This document shows positions 53,140 through 61,800 of a stretch of DNA of 64,000 nt, in pieces; the first letter of the stretch is position 1, and every line of letters starts with the position of its first letter. Origin of the DNA: Elusimicrobiaceae bacterium. Its GTDB lineage: Bacteria > Elusimicrobiota > Elusimicrobia > Elusimicrobiales > Elusimicrobiaceae. Made by a program: the position numbers and the translations under genes. The stretch covers positions 62,001 to 126,000 of the forward strand of contig JAFZUQ010000004.1 of assembly GCA_017618215.1 (NCBI GenBank), in the 5' to 3' direction. The notes under the pieces were generated by a model that had not been told where the DNA came from, did no database searches, and worked only from the letters and a program-made list of their open reading frames with translations.

Positions 53140-55672
53140 CTATTCTCTTCTTCCAATTTTCAATTAAAGATAGTGCTTGAAGCGGTGTAATTTCATCAGT
53201 ACGTACCATTTTAATTTCTTCTAAAATGGGGCTTGAAAATAAATCCATAGAATTTTTTTCTTTTTCTACAATTCCGAAATTTTCACGCCCGCCCAAGTCT
53301 TTTAAAATTTTTCTTGCACGCAAAATACAACTTTGCGGTAAACCGGCAATTTCTGCGACATGTATACCATAAGATTTATCCGCAGCACCGGGTTTAACTT
53401 CAAACAGAAAATTAAGTTTTATTTCACCATCTGTAGTTTTAAATTCTTCTGCGCGAACATGAAAATTCTTAATTTTTGAATATTTCTTTTCAAGTTCAGT
53501 CAACTCAAAATAATGCGTTGCAAATAAAACTTTAGGGCCTTGGCCTTGGCTTTTGTATAAATATTCCGTTATAGCCCACGCAATAGAAATACCGTCAAAA
53601 GTGGATGTACCGCGGCCGACTTCATCAAGCAAAACTAAAGTTTTCGGCGTTGCACTTGCCAAAATATTTGCGGCCTCGCGCATTTCCACCATAAATGTTG
53701 AATCCCCGCGGCTTAGGGCATCTTGGGCGCCGATGCGGGTTAATATCTTATCTGTTATCGGTATTTGCGCTTCCAAAGCCGGTACAAAACTTCCCATTTG
53801 CGCCATCAAAACAATCAAAGCAGTTTGTTTTAAATAGACACTTTTACCGCCCATATTAGGGCCGGTTATTAAAATAATTTGCGGCCCGTCCCCGCCGATA
53901 AATAAATTATTTGGCACAAAACTGCCTGCCGGTATAACTTGTTCGACAAGCGGATGACGGCCCTTTTCTATAATCAAACCTTCATTACTGTCAACGATTT
54001 TTGGGCAAGTATAACCGCCGTTTTTTGCCGCGACTGCAAGGGAATAAAAACAATCAATCTCAGCAATATTTGCTGCTACTTCTTTTAAGAGTGCGGAATT
54101 TGTAAAAAGGTATTTTCTTATTTCATCAAAAATGGCACTTTCAAGCCTTAAAGATTTTTCTTCCGCTGATAATATTTGGCCTTCAAGTTGTTTTAACTCT
54201 TCCGTTATAAAGCGTTCGGCATTAACTAAAGTTTGTTTGCGTGTATAAGTTAAAGGTACTTTTTGTAAATGTGTTTTTGTAACTTCAATATAATACCCGA
54301 AAAGTGAATTAAAACCTATTTTTAGGGACGGTATGCCTGTTTTTTCCCTTTCGCGATTTGCAATTTGTTCTAAAACTGCAGAAGAATTTTGTTTTAAATC
54401 TCTGAGTTTATCAAGTTCCGCATTATAGCCGGCACGAATAATCCCCCCTTCGCTCATCTTTATAGGTGGGGCTTCATTTATAGCAGTAAAAAGCAAAGCG
54501 GAAATTTCTTTGAGTTTAACTAAATTTGATAAAAAAACTTGCTTAAATTTTGGCATTAAATCCGGGTATTTTTTAAACCAATTTTCAAAAGCAAGCAAAT
54601 TAAATAAAGCTTTTCTTAAACCAGCCGCTTCACGCGGTGTTAAAGAGGAATTTACAACACGTGTCATAATACGCTGAATATCGCAAATTTCACGTAAAAT
54701 TAACCCAAGGCCATTTTGCGCTTGTTCATTTTGAAGCAAGGACGATATTGCACTTTGCCTAAATATAATTTTCTCTTTATTAAGTAAAGGATGCAGGAGC
54801 CACTCCTTTAGTAAACGCGCACCCATTGGCGTCAAAGTATAATCTAAAATACCCCAAAGCGTACTGTTTCTATTTCCGCTTTTGCTGCGCACGAGTTCCA
54901 AAGTTTCCACAGCGCTTGCATCAAGTTGCATGTAGGAAGATATTTTACGATAAACGGGAACAAAATATTCTTTAAAACTTTTGTCCGATTGCTCAGCATA
55001 CTTTAAAGCCCCCAAAGCTGCTTTTAAGGCAAGGGGAGTCTCTTCAAAAACAGATGGCCAGGAATCAGGCATTTCAAGCCCCTCAACACTTGGTATTGAA
55101 GAAAATGTTACGCCTTCCGGTAAAAGTAACTTGGTTTGCAAAGTACCCAAATCCTGTTTTGATAAAATAATTTCACTTGGATTAACACTTGCAAGCAAAG
55201 AAGACAAATCAATTAAAGACGGATCTTTCTCCCCTTGTGTGAGCCAAAATTCCCCGGTTGAAAATTCAAGGCAGGCAGCGCCCCAAGAATTACGCGATAA
55301 AACCAAAGATATCAAAAAATTTGGGTTTTTTGCCTCTAAAATTGTATCTTCAAGCACGGTGCCTGGAGTAATAAAACGCACTATTTTACGCTCAAAAAGT
55401 TTGGTTTTAGGGTCAGTTATATTTGAAGTTTGTTCGCAAATTGCAATTTTTTTATTTGCTGCCAAAAGTTTAGCTATATAAGTGTTTGCAGCATGATATG
55501 GTACCCCACACATAGGCTCACCGGCACGCGCAGTTAAAGTAAGCCCTAGGATACGGCTGGCCTCTTTGGCATCATCACCAAACATCTCATAAAAATCACC
55601 CAGCCTAAAAAACAAAAAGGCATGCGAATAGTGCTTTTTTATATCATAATATTGTTGCATTAGGGGTGTCAT
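53132..55672 (-). CDS. mutS: DNA mismatch repair protein MutS
   Basis: 846 residues from the ATG at 55672; a 40-codon upstream extension lies in the upstream gene's end and is rejected. The mismatch wedge is GDFYEMF near 24-30 (Phe-x-Glu), followed by connector, lever and clamp. The ATPase has Walker A GPNMGGKSVYLKQ near 620, LVLLDEVGRGTSTFDG as Walker B near 690 and FATHYFELT. Its message starts at an extended -10 promoter six bases before the ATG, inside the short gap after the outer-membrane protein gene. With MutL it forms the mismatch repair pair. Confidence 0.97.
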   Translation of the reverse strand: MTPLMQQYYDIKKHYSHAFLFFRLGDFYEMFGDDAKEASRILGLTLTARAGEPMCGVPYHAANTYIAKLLAANKKIAICEQTSNITDPKTKLFERKIVRFITPGTVLEDTILEAKNPNFLISLVLSRNSWGAACLEFSTGEFWLTQGEKDPSLIDLSSLLASVNPSEIILSKQDLGTLQTKLLLPEGVTFSSIPSVEGLEMPDSWPSVFEETPLALKAALGALKYAEQSDKSFKEYFVPVYRKISSYMQLDASAVETLELVRSKSGNRNSTLWGILDYTLTPMGARLLKEWLLHPLLNKEKIIFRQSAISSLLQNEQAQNGLGLILREICDIQRIMTRVVNSSLTPREAAGLRKALFNLLAFENWFKKYPDLMPKFKQVFLSNLVKLKEISALLFTAINEAPPIKMSEGGIIRAGYNAELDKLRDLKQNSSAVLEQIANREREKTGIPSLKIGFNSLFGYYIEVTKTHLQKVPLTYTRKQTLVNAERFITEELKQLEGQILSAEEKSLRLESAIFDEIRKYLFTNSALLKEVAANIAEIDCFYSLAVAAKNGGYTCPKIVDSNEGLIIEKGRHPLVEQVIPAGSFVPNNLFIGGDGPQIILITGPNMGGKSVYLKQTALIVLMAQMGSFVPALEAQIPITDKILTRIGAQDALSRGDSTFMVEMREAANILASATPKTLVLLDEVGRGTSTFDGISIAWAITEYLYKSQGQGPKVLFATHYFELTELEKKYSKIKNFHVRAEEFKTTDGEIKLNFLFEVKPGAADKSYGIHVAEIAGLPQSCILRARKILKDLGGRENFGIVEKEKNSMDLFSSPILEEIKMVRTDEITPLQALSLIENWKKRIDE

Positions 55673-55678
55673 AGTTAA

Positions 55679-55687
55679 ATTATAACA
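55679..55687 (-). promoter_or_regulatory. Extended -10 promoter of mutS, leaderless start
   Basis: TGT-TATAAT on the minus strand, then six bases and the ATG at 55672. Confidence 0.7.
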
Positions 55688-55688
55688 T

Positions 55689-56918
55689 TTACAGAGTAAA
55701 CTTATAGAATAAATTTGCCTGTAACTTCTTGATTTTTTGCTTTTCCGTTGTAGTACCACCAAGGAAAAGTGCTTCCCCTTCAAATAAGCCACCGCTTAAT
55801 TTTAAACCCCAAGTATCGAATTTAAACCCGACATTTAAGTTAATTTCCTTAGCATAATAGTTGCGGTTATTAATATTATCTTTCCCGGAAGAATATACAA
55901 AAACACCAAGATCGCTATACAGAAATGAATATTTACTAAAATTAAAATCTAAAATTGCATAAAATATTTGTGGGCTTGCCGGCAAAACATTATCATAATT
56001 CATACCCCCATAAATAATGCCTGTTTGTAATTTATTTGGAAAAGAGTAGAACTTTTCTTTATCGGAAAAGACATAAAAACCTAATTTATTATTTAAAATC
56101 CCGGTTTTGTAAACATTTTGGGAATAGAATTCCCCATTGAAAGCATAACCTTTATATGGAATTTGACGTGTGATACTTGGTTTTATAGTTTCTTTTTCCC
56201 CTCCGTTTTTGGCACCGTAAAAATGAAGACCGGAAGTTTCAGTCAAAAACAAATCAATACCCGCCCCGAAAACAAAAAGTTTTGAATTTATTTTATCAGT
56301 ATTTTGCGAATACTTCTTGTTTTGATAGAAATAGAAACCGGATATATTTAACCAACTTAACGGTTTTGCAGTAATATTAGTACCGGACAGTTTGGCTTTG
56401 GTGTCATTTTCAATTTGTGACTCTTGCACCAAAAGCAAAGAATAATCTATATATTTACCGGTAAACTTATGCTTTAAACCATCTAAAGAAGTCGGAAGAG
56501 CGAGATCTGCAGATAAATTATCACCATAATATATGAAAGGAGCAAGTCTTTCATCAACGAAATCGAAACGACCGAGGTAAAAGTCAAAATTATTAATCTG
56601 ATAATTTAAATATGCCTGCCAAATTTTTATATCGGTTTGGGTTTTGTCCCTATGGATTGAATAATAAGAAGTCCTAGCATAAGGCAAAAAATTAAAAGAT
56701 AAATTTTCATTTACATGATAAGCAAAGTCTACATCAAGTTTTAGGTAAGCTGCTTTATAATCACTCAAAAAATTATTCGGCACATTAGCCTTACTGGCAA
56801 ACAATTTTAATTTTGTGTCAAATTCTATGTCATCATGCAAACCACCTGCCAGCAATGGGGTTGCCATAAACAACAATACCACAGCATAAAATTTAAATAG
56901 AATATGCTTTTTAGACAT
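55689..56918 (-). CDS. Outer-membrane beta-barrel protein
   Basis: 409 residues. A signal peptide (about 1-25, ending LLAG) is followed by alternating beta-strands with many aromatic residues, and the protein ends LFYKFTL, an outer-membrane targeting C terminus. Layout resembles alginate-export/porin-type barrels (WQAYLNYQINNFDFYLGRFDF near 115-135), with a substrate unknown. AGGTG precedes the ATG. It sits between murD and mutS, all on the minus strand. Confidence 0.8.
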   Translation of the reverse strand: MSKKHILFKFYAVVLLFMATPLLAGGLHDDIEFDTKLKLFASKANVPNNFLSDYKAAYLKLDVDFAYHVNENLSFNFLPYARTSYYSIHRDKTQTDIKIWQAYLNYQINNFDFYLGRFDFVDERLAPFIYYGDNLSADLALPTSLDGLKHKFTGKYIDYSLLLVQESQIENDTKAKLSGTNITAKPLSWLNISGFYFYQNKKYSQNTDKINSKLFVFGAGIDLFLTETSGLHFYGAKNGGEKETIKPSITRQIPYKGYAFNGEFYSQNVYKTGILNNKLGFYVFSDKEKFYSFPNKLQTGIIYGGMNYDNVLPASPQIFYAILDFNFSKYSFLYSDLGVFVYSSGKDNINNRNYYAKEINLNVGFKFDTWGLKLSGGLFEGEALFLGGTTTEKQKIKKLQANLFYKFTL

Positions 56919-56996
56919 TACACCTACACCAACTGAATATAGGTAAATTTTAGCATTTATATTGTGCTAGCGCACAAAATATTCGAGATAAAAAAT

Positions 56997-58373
56997 TTAT
57001 TTTTTCTTGCTTTTAATATAATCTAAAACTATTTTTTTGAATTTTCGGCCCCTGTCTTCAAAATCCTTAAATTGGTCAAAAGAAGAACATGCAGGCGAAA
57101 GTAGTAGAATATCCCCACGCTTTGCCTGGCTAAAAATATATTCAACGGCATTTTTCAAGTTGCCTTTTTCAATTACCGGGAAATAAGGGCCGATATCTTG
57201 CTTAATAATAGGGCTAGACTCGCCGATTAAAACCACTTGTTTACAATATCTTTGAAGATATGGAAGCAGAGGCGTATAAGGTGAACCTTTATGCCTGCCA
57301 CCCAAAATAAGCCAAATATTATTTGCGCCGTTAAAAGATTTTAAAGCCGGAATAGTACTTTCGATATTTGTTGCTTTGGAGTCATTATAACACTTAATTC
57401 CCTTAAACTCTGCAAAATATTCTATTCGGTGTTCAAGGCAATTAAAAATATCAAAACCTTTCTGGACTGCTTTTTGGCTAACACCTCCGGCAAATGCCAT
57501 TAAAGAGGCTGCCATAGCATTTTCAATATTATGAATACCGACAAGTAGCTTTGGGGGTTTTAAATGCGCACGTGAGGAAAATATAAGTTCATCTCCATCA
57601 TAAAAAACATCAACCCTAACACTATGTTTAACTTCGGATGAAAATGTTAAAACATGACTTTTTGCCTTTTTTATGAGGCTTACGCAAACAGTATCACCGC
57701 CATTGGTAATAAAGAAATCATTTTCGCCTTGTTGTTTAAAAACTTTGCTTTTTGCAAAAATATAATTATCAATACCTCCATGATGGTCTAGATGATCCGG
57801 CGTAATATTCAAAAGAGAGGAACAAAAAGGTTTAAAGTAAGTACTATCTTCAAGTTGATAGCTTGACACTTCCAAAACTATCAAAGAATTTTCTTCAATT
57901 TTATCTGCATAGCTTGTTAAAGGGGTGCCGATATTACCTGCAACATAAACTTTTTGCTTTGATTTAATTTCTTTTACATGCTCTTTTAAAATTTCACCTA
58001 GCATTACCGTAGTGGTACTTTTACCATTTGTACCTGTAACCGCAAAAACTTTGACGCTTTTAGGAATGAAAGCCAAAGCAATTTCAATTTCACTAAATAT
58101 CGGTTTTTTAAAATCTTTTATTTTCCTGATAACCGCGTCGAAATGGCTAACACCCGGGCTTTTAATAAAAAAATCACAGTCAAAAAATTGTTTTGGGAAA
58201 CCGCCAGTAAAAACTTCAATACCTTCAAGGCCTACCGGCAAAGGTAAATGACGAGAATCTGCTAAAATCACTTTAAAACCTTGCCTATGCAAAAATTTTG
58301 CAGCAGCCTGCCCGCTTTTGCCAAGCCCTATAACACCTGCGGTTTTACCTTTAAATTTTTTGAAACTAAACAT
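56997..58373 (-). CDS. murD: UDP-N-acetylmuramoyl-L-alanine-D-glutamate ligase
   Basis: 458 residues. It adds D-Glu in peptidoglycan precursor synthesis. The N-terminal Rossmann part GVIGLGKSGQAAAKFL, ATP loop VTGTNGKSTTTVML near 113, LNITPDHLDHHGG near 188 and YNDSKATNIESTIPAL near 322 are the standard Mur ligase motifs. It overlaps the murE stop by 8 bases. Confidence 0.96.
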   Translation of the reverse strand: MFSFKKFKGKTAGVIGLGKSGQAAAKFLHRQGFKVILADSRHLPLPVGLEGIEVFTGGFPKQFFDCDFFIKSPGVSHFDAVIRKIKDFKKPIFSEIEIALAFIPKSVKVFAVTGTNGKSTTTVMLGEILKEHVKEIKSKQKVYVAGNIGTPLTSYADKIEENSLIVLEVSSYQLEDSTYFKPFCSSLLNITPDHLDHHGGIDNYIFAKSKVFKQQGENDFFITNGGDTVCVSLIKKAKSHVLTFSSEVKHSVRVDVFYDGDELIFSSRAHLKPPKLLVGIHNIENAMAASLMAFAGGVSQKAVQKGFDIFNCLEHRIEYFAEFKGIKCYNDSKATNIESTIPALKSFNGANNIWLILGGRHKGSPYTPLLPYLQRYCKQVVLIGESSPIIKQDIGPYFPVIEKGNLKNAVEYIFSQAKRGDILLLSPACSSFDQFKDFEDRGRKFKKIVLDYIKSKKK

Positions 58374-59808
58374 AATTTTTAAGGGCTTTTAAGGCCTCTT
58401 CCTCATCTGAAAAATGTATTTTGCCGATTGGTAAAATCTGATAATCTTCGTGACCTTTACCGGCAATTAAAACTATATCGCCTGCTTTGGCTTGAGCTAT
58501 TGCTTTATTTATTGCTTTGCGCCTGTCAAGTTCCACTTCATAATTTTTATTTTCGCCGACACCTGCCAAAATATCTTTCAAAATATTTTGCGGATCTTCA
58601 CGGCGCGGATTATCGTTAGTAATAATAACCCAGTCGCTGTTTTTTACCGTGCAAGCACCCATTAAAGGACGTTTTGTTGTATCGCGCTCGCCACCGCAAC
58701 CAAAGACAGTTATAATTTTACCTCTTCTGTAAGGTTTAACGGTATCAAAAGCACGCAGTAAAGCCTCTTCCGTATAGGCAAAATCTACAAAAACATAAAA
58801 GGGCTGGCCTACTTTTATGGCTTGCATGCGGCCTGCAACACCCTGCAACTTTGCAATACCTTTGATTGCGGTTTCTAATTTTATTCCGTAAGTACTTGCC
58901 GCCGCAATTGCCGCCAAAGCATTATAAACATTATGTGCACCAAGTAAATTTATTTTGGCTTTTTGACCGTTTACTTCAAAAGTCACACCATCTAAAGACG
59001 GGCAAATATTTGTTGCCACAAAATCTGCTTTACACTTTTTTATTGAATAAGTTAAAACTTTGATTTTACCTTCAAGCATTTTATAAAGTTTTTGCCCATA
59101 CTCGTCGTCAATATTTATAATTGCCGTTTTGTTTTGTTTTGGGTTTTGGGGGTTAAGTAAACTTTCAAAAAGTTTATATTTTGCTTTAAAGTAATTTTCA
59201 AAAGTATGGTGAAAATCTAGGTGATCGCGTTGCAAATTTGTAAAAATTGCCGTGTCAAAATTAACGCCTTCAACGCGTTTTAACTCAAGCGCATGGGAAG
59301 AAACTTCCATAATGCAACTGTCCGCTTTCCGGTTAACCGCAGTATGTAAAATATTTTGCAAAGTTAATGCGGCAGGTGTCGTATTGGGGGCTTTGCTTAA
59401 AACTTGGCGGTTAATCCTGTAATTTATTGTACCCAAAACTGCCGGAATTTTACCTGCCTCAAGCAAAATGCTTTCAAGTAAATAAGAAATACTTGTTTTA
59501 CCTTTTGTGCCTGTTATGGCAAACATTTTGAGTTTATTAGACGGGTTATCATAAAATTTAAGTGCCGCAGCGGCCATAGATGCCTCAATATTTTCAACTA
59601 AAACCGCCTCTTTATAATCCAATTTTTCTTGGCTGATAATAGCGCAAGCGCCGTTTTGCAAAGCAGCGGGGATAAATTTATGACCGTCAACAGTATGCCC
59701 TTTAATTGCAAAAAATACAAAGCCCTTTTGCACTTTTTGGGAGTCTTGGGTTAAACCTAAAACCTCACAATCAAAAGTTGCGGTTGGAAAAAGTTCTCTA
59801 AGTTTCAT
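58366..59808 (-). CDS. murE: UDP-MurNAc-tripeptide ligase, meso-DAP type
   Basis: 480 residues from the ATG at 59808. Motifs: AITGTKGKTSISYLLES near 107 (ATP loop), TTPAALTLQ near 148, FTNLQRDHLDFH near 190 and ITNDNPRREDP near 400. The DNPR sequence indicates addition of meso-diaminopimelate rather than lysine. murE-murD are translationally overlapped. Its 5' region carries, on the other strand, the promoter of the gene at 59819. Confidence 0.95.
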   Translation of the reverse strand: MKLRELFPTATFDCEVLGLTQDSQKVQKGFVFFAIKGHTVDGHKFIPAALQNGACAIISQEKLDYKEAVLVENIEASMAAAALKFYDNPSNKLKMFAITGTKGKTSISYLLESILLEAGKIPAVLGTINYRINRQVLSKAPNTTPAALTLQNILHTAVNRKADSCIMEVSSHALELKRVEGVNFDTAIFTNLQRDHLDFHHTFENYFKAKYKLFESLLNPQNPKQNKTAIINIDDEYGQKLYKMLEGKIKVLTYSIKKCKADFVATNICPSLDGVTFEVNGQKAKINLLGAHNVYNALAAIAAASTYGIKLETAIKGIAKLQGVAGRMQAIKVGQPFYVFVDFAYTEEALLRAFDTVKPYRRGKIITVFGCGGERDTTKRPLMGACTVKNSDWVIITNDNPRREDPQNILKDILAGVGENKNYEVELDRRKAINKAIAQAKAGDIVLIAGKGHEDYQILPIGKIHFSDEEEALKALKNYV

Positions 59809-59813
59809 AAAAT
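59784..59813 (+). promoter_or_regulatory. Promoter of the TIGR02757 gene, inside murE, leaderless start
   Basis: TTGGAA, 18-base spacer, TAAAAT (59808-59813), then five bases and the ATG at 59819. It overlaps the first codons of murE on the opposite strand. Confidence 0.6.
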
Positions 59814-59818
59814 ATATT

Positions 59819-60601
59819 ATGCTCAAAAAATCTTTACTTGAAAAATTATATACAAAATATAACCACTTATGTTATGTTTCGCCGGACCCTTTACAGTTTT
59901 GCCGCCCTTATAAATACAGGGAACAACAAGAAGTTGTATGCCTTATTGCCGCATCATTTGCTTACGGCAATGTTAAGCAGATAATAAAGGCCGTTAATAA
60001 TATTTTACTTAATTTAGGGCCGCGTCCGAAAGACTTTCTTTTAAAAACCACTAAACCCGAACTTAAAAAAATGTTTAAAAACTTTAAATACCGCTTTACA
60101 ACAGGGGCGGAAACGGCTGATTTTTTGTGGGCAATCTCCCAAACTTTAAAAGAATACGGCAGTTTGGAAAATTTATTTTTAAAATTCTATAAACCGAATA
60201 AAGATTTTGTTTTTGCACTTAAAAGTTTTGCCGCACATTTAAGAAGTTACGGAAATATTAACACCCTTATACCTAACCCCGAAAAAAACAGCGCCTTAAA
60301 ACGTTTAAATTTATTCTTACGCTGGTGCGTTAGGTGCGATGAAGTGGATCTTGGTTGTTGGAAAGGTGTAGATTGCGCTGATTTGCTTATTCCCCTAGAT
60401 GTTCATATGCACCGCGCGGCAAAAAGTTTGGGGCTCACTAAACGCAATCAGGCGGACTTAAAAACTGCTTTGGAAATTTCCGCAAATTTAGCTAAAATTA
60501 ACCCAAAAGATCCTATAAAATATGATTTTTGCTTAACTCGTTTCGGCATTCGCCCCGACATGAGTGAAAAGGATTTGGAAGAATTGGCTAAAAAGTTGTA
60601 A
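59819..60601 (+). CDS. TIGR02757 (DUF2400) family protein
   Basis: 260 residues, usual length. Conserved segments seen are DPLQFCRPYKYREQQEVVCLIAASFAYGN near 22-50 (the D-P-x-x-F and FAYG parts), FKYRFTTGAETADF near 90-105, LRWCVRCDEVDLGCWKG near 165 and IPLDVHMHRAAKSLGL near 190, with DPIKYDFCLTRFGI near the end. The family has no established function; fold predictions suggest a helical, HhH-like protein. It opposes the acyltransferase gene. Confidence 0.88.
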   Translation: MLKKSLLEKLYTKYNHLCYVSPDPLQFCRPYKYREQQEVVCLIAASFAYGNVKQIIKAVNNILLNLGPRPKDFLLKTTKPELKKMFKNFKYRFTTGAETADFLWAISQTLKEYGSLENLFLKFYKPNKDFVFALKSFAAHLRSYGNINTLIPNPEKNSALKRLNLFLRWCVRCDEVDLGCWKGVDCADLLIPLDVHMHRAAKSLGLTKRNQADLKTALEISANLAKINPKDPIKYDFCLTRFGIRPDMSEKDLEELAKKL

Positions 60602-60614
60602 ATCCTATATCACT

Positions 60615-61781
60615 TTAAATCACAGGAAGTGCAGATTGTGAATTGCTTACTAAACAATATATGATATAAGATAATGATGAGATAATTAAAATTGCACCCA
60701 AAACTACCAGATAATAATAGTATCCTAATTTGCGAAATAAAATATTAGTAGGTTTTTCTATGAAATGATATGTAATAACTCCAACAATAATTACAGTTAA
60801 ACATAGCAATACAATAAATAATAGAGCATGATTAGCAATAAACGGGCTATTTAAATCTAACGAATATACAACTAAATATATAACCAAAATATGCGTTAAA
60901 AATATAGAATAAGAATATTTGCCTATTGCGACAGAAAAATTATTATTCAATAAATTTGATAGAAGCCCCTTATTTAATAAAAATACGTATAATAATGCCA
61001 AAAAAGATATAATAACTATCATTTCATTAGGCCATTTAGCACATGTTACTAAATAAATACTAAATATCAACAAAAAAGTTTCTATAAACCCATATATTAA
61101 CTTTCCATTATTATTTTTTTGTCTTACTAAGTTGTTTCTATTAAAATTGGAATAGGTATAAAACAAAAATATTCCTAACCCCATACCGCCTACAGCCCTC
61201 AATAAAGGAAGAGGCAATATTCCATAAAGGCCCTCATATCTTGAAGAAATAGTTCCAGTATTAATCAGTATAATATAAGAAAACAATACTATAATACTTA
61301 GCAATAAGTTCGCTGTTTTAGCAGTACAAGATTTATATAAATAAAAAAGAAATAAAGAAGAAAAAAATAAAGCAGATACAAACCAAGAAACACCTGTATC
61401 ACCTCTGGTTATACCTATACCGTTTAACAAAAACAAACTATATATCCTGTTATAGAAATTACCTTGCGCGGCAGGCATATGCCAACTATCCATACATACC
61501 AAACACAACGTATAAAAAGCTAATACCGGCCATAACCTTATTAATTTTTTCTTTATATATGCAAATATATCTTGATTGATATCCAAAGTATAAGAAAAGA
61601 AAAACCCGCTTAATATAAAGAAAAATTCCACAGCAAGACCCGGCGCATTTCTATGTGAGTTAATAAAACTAAATACAGGGTTTTGGTAAATAAAAGTAAA
61701 CAACCAAAAATGGCAATATACTATTACCATAGCGAAAACAAAACGTAAAAAATAAATATTTTTATATTGATGTTTTTCCAT
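60615..61781 (-). CDS. Acyltransferase 3 family membrane protein (OafA/YrhL-like)
   Basis: 388 residues, about 10 membrane helices. NIYFLRFVFAMVIVYCHFW at the N terminus with the family's Arg and His, RNAPGLAVEFFFILSGFFFSY near 40-62, and the C-terminal YSIFLTHILVIYLV near 300. Members add acetyl or other acyl groups to surface sugars. The coding sequence looks AT-richer and more rich in ATA/AAT codons than its neighbours, a possible sign of transfer. A start is clear; the operon position is isolated. Confidence 0.88.
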   Translation of the reverse strand: MEKHQYKNIYFLRFVFAMVIVYCHFWLFTFIYQNPVFSFINSHRNAPGLAVEFFFILSGFFFSYTLDINQDIFAYIKKKLIRLWPVLAFYTLCLVCMDSWHMPAAQGNFYNRIYSLFLLNGIGITRGDTGVSWFVSALFFSSLFLFYLYKSCTAKTANLLLSIIVLFSYIILINTGTISSRYEGLYGILPLPLLRAVGGMGLGIFLFYTYSNFNRNNLVRQKNNNGKLIYGFIETFLLIFSIYLVTCAKWPNEMIVIISFLALLYVFLLNKGLLSNLLNNNFSVAIGKYSYSIFLTHILVIYLVVYSLDLNSPFIANHALLFIVLLCLTVIIVGVITYHFIEKPTNILFRKLGYYYYLVVLGAILIISSLSYIIYCLVSNSQSALPVI

Positions 61782-61800
61782 ATAATAATTATATCAAAAT

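Noticed and set aside
55673-55792. 40-codon N-terminal extension of MutS
   Set aside because: It overlaps the end of the outer-membrane protein gene and the promoter; the MutS family begins at MTPLMQQY.
56955-56985. Hairpin TTGTGC-TAGC-GCACAA between murD and the outer-membrane gene as a terminator
   Set aside because: Stem is only six pairs and no T-run follows on the minus strand.
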